Shown: piece by piece, positions 1-5,178 of the stretch | How positions within the stretch are numbered: position 1 is the first letter of the stretch | Layout: the number at the start of each line of letters is the position of its first letter | NCBI GenBank assembly: GCA_947627815.1 | Contig: CANQXN010000019.1 | Location: 1 to 17,006 of the forward strand | Length of the DNA: 17,006 nt | Source of the DNA: an uncultured Clostridia bacterium | GTDB lineage: Bacteria; Bacillota; Clostridia; Oscillospirales; CAG-272 | Direction: 5' to 3' | Made by a program: the position numbers and the translations under genes | The notes under the pieces: generated by a model | Databases searched by the model: none | What the model was told of the DNA's origin: nothing | What the model saw: the letters and a program-made list of their open reading frames with translations, nothing else

Positions 1-1
1 C

Positions 2-1072
2 CTTGCCAACCTCTACGGCGGCCCCGATGCCATGGCGAAAAAGCTTGACGCCTGCTTTGAAACCAAAGGCGTCCATCGCGGGTACGGCGCCACCGACGAG
101 CGCAGCGGCATCCACGAACAGCGCGAGGCAAGAGAGGTCAAATTGGGGCGCTTCGGCATTTCCAATCAGCCTTCGCACCATATCATCTATATGTATAACC
201 ATACCACCGACCATTATAAGACGCAAAAGTACGCCCGCGACTGCACCAAACGCCTCTTTGTGGGCGGCAGGTTCGGTCAGGGCTATCCCGGGGACGAGGA
301 CAACGGCGAAATGTCCTGCTGGTATCTCTTCTCCTGCTTGGGCTTCTATCCCGTCTGTATCGGCAGCGGGGAATATACCATCGGCTCCCCCGCCTTTTCC
401 GAGATCGCGGTGCATTTCGGCGATAAAACGCTGCGGATCATCGCCAACAATAACAGCGATACCAATGTGTATATCCAGTCGGCGCGCTTCAACGGCGAGC
501 CGCTTAATAGCTGCGTGCTGACGCATGAACAGATCGCACAGGGCGGCGTTTTGGAGTTCGAGATGGGGCCGGAACCCTCCGATTGGGGCGTTAACAGCGC
601 GCCCAGCTCGCTGACGACGGGCGAAGAAGCGCCGCGCCCCTGGCGCGATAAGGTCGACCCCGCGACGCCGGTTTCTGTCGTGACGACCTTCACCACCTCG
701 CCGGTGCGCGAGCCGCGCCTCTTTACCGATATCGGCACGCTGGCCGCCGCCTTTGACAACACCTCCAAAACCGAGGCGGTGCTGGGCAATCACCCCTCGA
801 CCTTCGTCTACTCCTCGCCGACGCCTGTCAAGGTGGACGCCGTGACCCTGACCTCGCCCGCCGTCGCCGGCACTTCGATCGCCTCGCTGTCGGTCTACGG
901 TGCGGATAACGACGGCGTTTGGAAGACGCTGGGGCAGTGGACCGACCTCGATTTTGCGTGGGCGCAGTATACCCGCCCCTTCCTCTTGACGAACACACGG
1001 CCGTACCATCACTATATGGTGAGCATCACCGGATGTTCCGCCGTCTCGGAAGTGGAACTTTTGGGCGAATAA
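2..1072 (+). CDS. GH92 family exo-alpha-mannosidase, C-terminal part (5' end outside window)
   Basis: The frame is open from the first base and ends at TAA 1070-1072, giving 356 residues of a larger protein. Residues 1 to about 203 match the end of the GH92 catalytic domain: an NQPSHH motif, then GYPGDEDNGEMSCWYLFS (residues 94 on) and the LGFYPV...GSGEYTIGSP block. In GH92 the acidic pair in this GxxDED/NDD motif supplies the catalytic base for calcium-dependent hydrolysis of alpha-linked mannose, as in N-glycans. Residues from about 220 to 356 form an extra discoidin-like beta module (FDNTSKTEAV, then WKTLGQW and HYMVSITG), probably a carbohydrate-binding domain. A signal peptide would lie outside the window, so export is inferred from the family. 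The gene stands alone here, facing the next gene across a shared terminator. The family call is firm; linkage specificity (alpha-1,2, 1,3 or 1,6) cannot be read from this part. Confidence 0.9.
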   Translation, partial: LANLYGGPDAMAKKLDACFETKGVHRGYGATDERSGIHEQREAREVKLGRFGISNQPSHHIIYMYNHTTDHYKTQKYARDCTKRLFVGGRFGQGYPGDEDNGEMSCWYLFSCLGFYPVCIGSGEYTIGSPAFSEIAVHFGDKTLRIIANNNSDTNVYIQSARFNGEPLNSCVLTHEQIAQGGVLEFEMGPEPSDWGVNSAPSSLTTGEEAPRPWRDKVDPATPVSVVTTFTTSPVREPRLFTDIGTLAAAFDNTSKTEAVLGNHPSTFVYSSPTPVKVDAVTLTSPAVAGTSIASLSVYGADNDGVWKTLGQWTDLDFAWAQYTRPFLLTNTRPYHHYMVSITGCSAVSEVELLGE

Positions 1073-1083
1073 TTCTCTGTAAG

Positions 1084-1129
1084 AAAAAAGCGGAGGAAAC
1101 CTTCTTGGGAAGGCTTCCTCCGCTTTTTT
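1084..1129. terminator. Bidirectional intrinsic terminator
   Basis: A 15-bp arm (1084-1098, AAAAAAGCGGAGGAA) pairs perfectly with 1115-1129. After one mismatch the stem continues with CCTTC/GAAGG around a TTGG loop. The A-run and T-run at either end let it work on both strands. It lies between the convergent GH92 and aminotransferase genes. Confidence 0.92.
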
Positions 1130-1138
1130 CAAAACGCT

Positions 1139-2422
1139 TTATTTTTCGAGCAGCTTTTCGAGAGCCGCCAATTTGACCGAAGTCACAAGAACATCGGTGG
1201 CGATGCCGATTTCAGAAAGCGGCGGGAAGGTGGGCGCGATGCGCAGATTGGCGTCGGCGGGGTCGTGGCCGTAGGGGTAGGTCGCGCCGGCGGAAGTCAT
1301 CACCACCCCGGCGCGCTTCATCAGCTGCCAGACATGGCGGGCGCAGCCGGGCATCACATTCAGGCTGATGAAGTAGCCGCCCCGGGGGTGGGTCCAGGAC
1401 GCGATGCCGCAGGGCGCAAGATCGCGGTCGAGTTTCGACAACACCGTCTCGAATTTGGGGCGGATGAGATCGGCGTGGCGGCGCATGTGGGCGCGCACGC
1501 CGTCGGCGTCTTTAAAAAATTTCACATGGCGGATCATGTTGAGCTTGTCACAGCCGATGGTCTGCACCGCCATCAGGGTTTTGATGTATTCGATGTTGCC
1601 CCGCGAGGAGGCGATCACCGAAACGCCCGAACCGGGGAAGGTGATTTTGGAGGTCGACATAAACTCGTACACCATATCCTCCTGCGGCGTGCCTTCGACG
1701 AGATTCAAAAGGTTGAGCAGGGGGTCGCCGTCCTCGTACAGATCGTGAATGATGTAGGCGTTGTCCCAGAAAATGCGGAAATCGGGGGCGGCGGGCGAGA
1801 GGGCGGCGAAGCGGCGCACCGTCTCTTCCGAATAGGTGACGCCCTCGGGGTTGGAGTATTTCGGCACGCACCAGATGCCCTTGATCGAGGGGTCAAGCGC
1901 CGTCAGGCGCTCCACTTCGTCCATGTCCGGCCCCGTGGGGGTCATGGGAATGGGGATCATTTCGATGCCCATCGACTCGCAGATCGCAAAATGCCGGTCG
2001 TAGCCGGGGGCGGGGCAGAGGAAGCGAATCTGTCCCTGTTTGACCCAGGGGGCGCAGCCGTGTCCCACGCCGTAAAGCATGAAGCGCATCACGGTGTCGT
2101 ACATGATGTTGAGGCTGGAGTTGCCGCAGACGATGAGGCGGTCGGGGGCGTGATCCATCAGGGCGGCAAAGAGGCGCTTGGCCTCGGGAATCCCGTCTAA
2201 AAGGCCGTAGTTGCGGCAGTCGAGGCCGGTTTCCGAAAAGCAGTCCTCGGGGGCGGTGATGGCGCCGAGCATCGCCTGCGAAAGGTCGATCTGCCGCCGG
2301 TCGGGCTTGCCCCGTGACATGTCGAGCGACAGGTGCATGGCAAGATACTTGCGATAATCGGCCAGCACCGATTCCCGTTCTGTCTTGAGCTGTTCTATTG
2401 TGAGTGTGTTGTAGTTCGCCAT
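1139..2422 (-). CDS. Aspartate aminotransferase, type Ic (PLP-dependent, fold type I)
   Basis: A 427-residue protein matching the Asp_aminotransf family (the Corynebacterium AspT-like type Ic group) along its full length. It would transfer the amino group of aspartate to 2-oxoglutarate in the cytoplasm. Visible landmarks are MSRGKP near residue 35, NYGLLDG at 71-77, the CGNSSLN loop near 99-105, KYSNPEG at 188-194, the FWDNAYIIHD segment at 218-227 (Asp220 and Tyr223 in the cofactor-binding positions), and STSKITFPGSGVS, where Lys259 is the expected PLP Schiff-base lysine. The start is supported by an AAAGGA ribosome site 8-9 bases upstream on the minus strand. It has its own sigma-A promoter and ends just after the shared terminator, so it is monocistronic. 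Substrate choice among aspartate and related amino acids is inferred from the family. Confidence 0.9.
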   Translation of the reverse strand: MANYNTLTIEQLKTERESVLADYRKYLAMHLSLDMSRGKPDRRQIDLSQAMLGAITAPEDCFSETGLDCRNYGLLDGIPEAKRLFAALMDHAPDRLIVCGNSSLNIMYDTVMRFMLYGVGHGCAPWVKQGQIRFLCPAPGYDRHFAICESMGIEMIPIPMTPTGPDMDEVERLTALDPSIKGIWCVPKYSNPEGVTYSEETVRRFAALSPAAPDFRIFWDNAYIIHDLYEDGDPLLNLLNLVEGTPQEDMVYEFMSTSKITFPGSGVSVIASSRGNIEYIKTLMAVQTIGCDKLNMIRHVKFFKDADGVRAHMRRHADLIRPKFETVLSKLDRDLAPCGIASWTHPRGGYFISLNVMPGCARHVWQLMKRAGVVMTSAGATYPYGHDPADANLRIAPTFPPLSEIGIATDVLVTSVKLAALEKLLEK

Positions 2423-2465
2423 GCGCGTGATCCTTTCCCAAACGGTTAAAAATTTCTTCCTTTAT

Positions 2466-2494
2466 ACTATAGCATATTCCGAACAAAAAAACAA
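2466..2494 (-). promoter_or_regulatory. Sigma-A promoter of the aminotransferase gene
   Basis: On the minus strand, TTGTTT (2489-2494) and TATAGT (2466-2471) are separated by exactly 17 bp, about 45 bp upstream of the aminotransferase start. The surrounding DNA is AT-rich, unlike the GC-rich genes. Confidence 0.7.
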
Positions 2495-2517
2495 GTATGG
2501 AAAAAGACAAAAAAATG

Positions 2518-2538
2518 CAAGACGCTGTCTTGTTTTTT
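2518..2538. promoter_or_regulatory. Dyad CAAGAC-GCT-GTCTTG followed by T6, between divergent promoters
   Basis: A perfect 6-bp inverted repeat with a 3-nt centre, followed by six Ts. It could be a small terminator, but no upstream plus-strand gene needs one here. It sits between two divergent promoters and overlaps the -35 of the rightward one, so an operator is at least as likely. Confidence 0.4.
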
Positions 2539-2558
2539 GAAAAGAAGTATGCTAAAAT
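2530..2558 (+). promoter_or_regulatory. Sigma-A promoter of the nucleotidyltransferase-kinase operon
   Basis: TTGTTT (2530-2535) and TAAAAT (2553-2558) are 17 bp apart and lie about 100 bp upstream of the nucleotidyltransferase start. The -35 element overlaps the right arm of a perfect dyad at 2518-2532, so the promoter may be repressor-controlled. Confidence 0.6.
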
Positions 2559-2646
2559 AAAATATATACCGCAAGAAGGCTCTTTTCGGACGGCTTCTTG
2601 ATCGGAATATGCGAAAAAGGCGAAAATTCCCCAAAAATCGGGGAAG

Positions 2647-2652
2647 AGGAGG
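2647..2652 (+). promoter_or_regulatory. Ribosome binding site fixing the nucleotidyltransferase start
   Basis: A perfect AGGAGG, 5 nt before ATG 2658 (2 nt before the adjacent ATG 2655). It excludes the longer in-frame start at 2598. Confidence 0.8.
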
Positions 2653-2657
2653 AAATG

Positions 2658-3548
2658 ATGACGCTTGTGATTCTTGCCGCCGGCATGGGATCCCGCTACG
2701 GCGGGCTGAAACAGGTCGACCCCATCACGCCGCACGGCGAATTTATTATCGATTATTCCATTTATGACGCAATCCGCGCCGGGTTTGACAAGGTGGTTTT
2801 CCTTGTAAAGAAGGAAAATCTCTCTATTTTCAAAGAAACGATTGCCGACCGCATCGCGCCCTATGTCAAGATCGAATTTGCCTTTCAGGCGCTCGATATG
2901 CTCCCGGCGGGCTTTGTCCCGCCCGCCGATCGTGTGAAGCCCTGGGGGACCGCGCACGCCGTCCTCTGCTGTGAAGAGGCGGTGGCGGGCGACAATTTCG
3001 CCGTCATCAATGCCGACGACTTTTACGGCAGGGAAGCCTTTGTGTCGATGGCTAAAGTCTTAAAAGGCGATTGCCAAGGCCATTACTGGATGGCGGGCTA
3101 TGTGCTCGACAACACGCTCACCGACAAGGGCAGCGTGGCGCGGGGCGTTTGCAAGACCGAAAACGGAATGCTCGTCTCGATCGAAGAACATACCAAAATT
3201 TACCGCGAGGGCGATGGGGTGTTCTGCAACGGCGAGGGCGAGCCGCATCCCCTCGACCCGAAAAGCCCGGTGTCGATGAACTTCTTCGGCTTCGGCGGCG
3301 ATGTGTTTGATGTATTTAAAGAAGAATTTGTGCACTTTTTGAAAGAAAAAGGAAACGAACCCAAGGCGGAGTTTTTCATTCCGCTCGCGCTGTCGGGGGC
3401 GATGGCGAAGGGGAAATGCCGCGTGGAAGTGTTCGGCACCGACGCCAAATGGTTCGGCGTGACCTATGCCGCCGATAAACCCGAGGTGCAGAGCAAGCTG
3501 AAAGCCCTCACCGAGGCGGGCGTCTATCCCGACGGCCTCTGGCGCTGA
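2658..3548 (+). CDS. Sugar-1-phosphate nucleotidyltransferase (NTP_transferase family)
   Basis: A 296-residue cytoplasmic enzyme of the GT-A-fold sugar nucleotidyltransferase family. It would join a sugar 1-phosphate to an NTP, releasing pyrophosphate. The N-terminus carries the nucleotide-binding signature LAAGMGSRYGGLKQ (residues 6-19). PWGTAHA is at 95-101, and INADDFYG (117-124) holds the metal-binding aspartate. The C-terminus has the DAKWFGVTY...GVYPDGLW pattern seen in homologues that neighbour NahK-type kinases. The in-frame ORF begins further upstream, but AGGAGG at 2647-2652 lies 5 nt before ATG 2658 and only 2 nt before ATG 2655, so 2658 is preferred. The kinase gene follows after 28 bp, suggesting one operon that makes a UDP-sugar, possibly UDP-HexNAc. 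The exact sugar and nucleotide are inference. Confidence 0.82.
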   Translation: MTLVILAAGMGSRYGGLKQVDPITPHGEFIIDYSIYDAIRAGFDKVVFLVKKENLSIFKETIADRIAPYVKIEFAFQALDMLPAGFVPPADRVKPWGTAHAVLCCEEAVAGDNFAVINADDFYGREAFVSMAKVLKGDCQGHYWMAGYVLDNTLTDKGSVARGVCKTENGMLVSIEEHTKIYREGDGVFCNGEGEPHPLDPKSPVSMNFFGFGGDVFDVFKEEFVHFLKEKGNEPKAEFFIPLALSGAMAKGKCRVEVFGTDAKWFGVTYAADKPEVQSKLKALTEAGVYPDGLWR

Positions 3549-3576
3549 AAACCGACCGAGAACAAAGGAGAACCCC

Positions 3577-4536
3577 ATGGACGCTTCCACCGCCCGGGCG
3601 CTTTTGGCGCGCTTTGCCCTGCCCGAAGACAAAAGAGAGGTGCTCGCGGTAGACCCCTGCGGCGGCGGCCTCATCAATCATAGCTGGTTTGTCACAACGC
3701 CGGGCGGCAAGCTGGTGCTGCAGGCACTCAATACCGGCGTTTTTCCCGATTGGCAAGGCGTCGCCTCCAACATTGCCGCCGTGACGGCGCACCTTGCGGC
3801 AAAACATGTGCCGACCCTTCATTTTTATCCCGCGAAAGAGAACGGCAATCAAGCCCTTGCCACACCCGACGGCGTCTATCGCGTCTGCGATTTCTATGCC
3901 GGCAAAAGCGAGAGCAAGGTGACGCCGGCGCTCTTTTCCCGCGCCGGGGCGGCCTTTGCCGCCTTTCAGCGCGCGCTTTCGGATTTTGACGCCGCCCGCC
4001 TTGCCGAGACGCTGCCCGGCTTTCACGATACCCCCGCAAGGATCGAAGCGCTTGCGCGCCTCGCGGCGCAAAATCCGCCGCGCTTGGCGTCCTGCCAAAA
4101 AGAAGTGGATTTTGTCCTCTCCAAGTGCGATTTTGCCTCTCTTTTTACCGATGCCTTGGCGGCGGGGCGCCTGCCCTTGCGCGTGGTGCATAACGACACC
4201 AAATTAAACAATGTGATTCTCTCGCCGGCGGGCGATATGGTCATCGACCTCGACACCGTGATGCCGGGGACATTGCTCTATGACATCGGGGACGCTTTGC
4301 GCGCCGGCGCCGCCGCTTTGCCGGAAGACCCAGAAAATCCTATCGAAAACCGCTTGGACGACACGCTCTATGAGGCGTTTTTGCGTGGCTATCTGCCGGT
4401 GGCGGGAGCGGCGATGACCGAACAGGAGCGCGCCTGGATCCCCGAAAGCGCGGCGATGCTCGCCCTTGAGCTCAGGTCACCGGCACCAACCTCGGTGGCC
4501 TCATCGGAGTTCGGGTCCACGTTGCCCTTGTCCTGA
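3577..4536 (+). CDS. nahK: N-acetylhexosamine 1-kinase-like protein (NahK type), truncated by a frame-shifting insertion
   Basis: Residues 1-299 match the NahK branch of the aminoglycoside-phosphotransferase kinase fold, which phosphorylates GlcNAc or GalNAc at C1 using ATP. The glycine-rich stretch GGGLINHSW (29-37) and LVLQALNTGVF are in the usual places. HNDTKLNN (205-212) contains the catalytic aspartate Asp207, and IDLDTVMPG (223-231) holds the metal-binding aspartates. A ribosome site AAAGGAG precedes ATG 3577. After LALEL (to 4473) the frame runs into a 98-bp insertion and stops at TGA 4534-4536, so the last 20 residues are not NahK sequence. The true continuation resumes in another frame at 4572 (GSRFLADYLAGDVYFKTD). 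The active-site half is therefore intact but the C-terminal helices are cut off. Either the gene is broken or the assembly contains an artefact. Confidence 0.8.
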   Translation: MDASTARALLARFALPEDKREVLAVDPCGGGLINHSWFVTTPGGKLVLQALNTGVFPDWQGVASNIAAVTAHLAAKHVPTLHFYPAKENGNQALATPDGVYRVCDFYAGKSESKVTPALFSRAGAAFAAFQRALSDFDAARLAETLPGFHDTPARIEALARLAAQNPPRLASCQKEVDFVLSKCDFASLFTDALAAGRLPLRVVHNDTKLNNVILSPAGDMVIDLDTVMPGTLLYDIGDALRAGAAALPEDPENPIENRLDDTLYEAFLRGYLPVAGAAMTEQERAWIPESAAMLALELRSPAPTSVASSEFGSTLPLS

Positions 4537-4571
4537 ACCAGCTCCAGCTTGTACGGCTCGCCCTTGAGCTC
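4458..4571. repeat. 98-bp insertion in the kinase gene with 16-bp direct repeats
   Basis: The 16-mer GCTCGCCCTTGAGCTC occurs at 4458-4473 and again at 4556-4571. Deleting one copy plus the 82 unique bases between them (98 bp, not a multiple of three) exactly restores the NahK reading frame across LALEL-GSRFL. Read on the minus strand, the inserted bases encode a protein-like stretch (KLELVQDKGNVDPNSDEA) with GAG/AAG/CTG-rich codons unlike the neighbouring genes. Foreign or chimeric DNA is therefore possible. The 16-bp repeat could be a target duplication or a shared join. Confidence 0.8.
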
Positions 4572-4726
4572 GGCAGCCGTTTTCTCGCCGACTACCTCGC
4601 GGGCGATGTCTATTTCAAGACCGACCGGCCGGATCAGAATCTCAACCGCGCGCGCGGACAGCTGGCGCTTGCCGCCGACTTGTTCGCCCGCCTGCCGGCG
4701 CTGCATGAGAAAACCGAGGCCATCTG

Positions 4727-4749
4727 CACTTTCAGTGCCACTGAAAGTG
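4727..4749. repeat. 23-bp perfect palindrome at the start of the kinase linker
   Basis: CACTTTCAGTG (4727-4737), one central C, then CACTGAAAGTG (4739-4749). It falls exactly where NahK homology ends and the Ala/Glu/Ser repeats begin. Confidence 0.75.
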
Positions 4750-4855
4750 CCGCCGAAAGTGCTGCCGTCCCCTCCGCCGAAAGTACGGATACCTCCGCCG
4801 AAGGCGTCCCCTCCGCCCCCTCCGCTGCCGAAAGTGCCGCCGAAAGTGCCGACGA
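4739..4855 (+). repeat. Imperfect GCCGAAAGT tandem repeats in the kinase linker
   Basis: Variants of a 9-12 bp unit based on GCCGAAAGT recur with GCC/GTC/CCC spacer codons, encoding Ala-Glu-Ser repeats. The array is in frame with the kinase C-terminus. Confidence 0.6.
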
Positions 4856-5117
4856 CCTTTTGGCGATCCTCGCCGCCGCCGGCGAGGAAAAGGGCTGGGA
4901 ATCTTTCGATGACCCCCCGACAAAAAGCGAGCCGGCACAGGCCGAGAAAAAGAAACTTCCCCTCGCGGCGCGGCTGGCGCTTGCGCTCTTGTTTTTGGTG
5001 CTCTCTGGCGCAAGCCTCGCCTACGGCATTTGGCGCTCGTCTGTCGCCCCCGCCGTGATCGGTTGCCTTGTCGGCGCCGTCGGCGTTATCGCCCTGATTT
5101 TTGACCGCTGATTTTTT

Positions 5118-5151
5118 GCCGGACGACTGAAAAACCGCCGTCCGGCTTTTT
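5118..5151 (+). terminator. Intrinsic terminator after the kinase gene
   Basis: GCCGGACG (5118-5125) pairs with CGTCCGGC (5139-5146), followed by TTTTT. It ends only 27 nt before the hydratase start, so it either ends the upstream operon or acts as an attenuator in the hydratase leader. Confidence 0.8.
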
Positions 5152-5178
5152 CCCATTTTTTCGATACAAGGAGCCGCT

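Larger units (their letters stand above)
4572..5111 (+). pseudogene. Displaced C-terminal part of the NahK-like kinase with a repeat linker and two membrane helices
   Basis: This frame continues the kinase after the insertion: GSRFLADYLAGDVYFKTD, then DQNLNRARGQLALAADLFARL, which is the usual NahK C-terminus. Instead of ending there (NahK proteins are about 360 residues), it runs through a low-complexity Ala/Glu/Ser linker (TESAAESAA, AESAAESAD; 4727-4855) and an acidic segment (DDLLAILAAAGEEKGW). A basic stretch and two predicted membrane helices follow (about 4970-5035 and 5045-5100), ending at TGA 5109-5111. The repaired protein would be about 478 residues, a kinase anchored to the membrane. 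In this copy there is no ATG start with a ribosome site for the fragment; the first alternative start is TTG 4680. It is probably not translated alone. Whether the tail was fused before or together with the damage is unknown. Confidence 0.65.

Noticed and set aside
1265..2200. Long plus-strand frame opposite the aminotransferase
   Set aside because: It is a shadow of the GC-rich aminotransferase gene, rich in His/Gly/Val with no ribosome site or family pattern.
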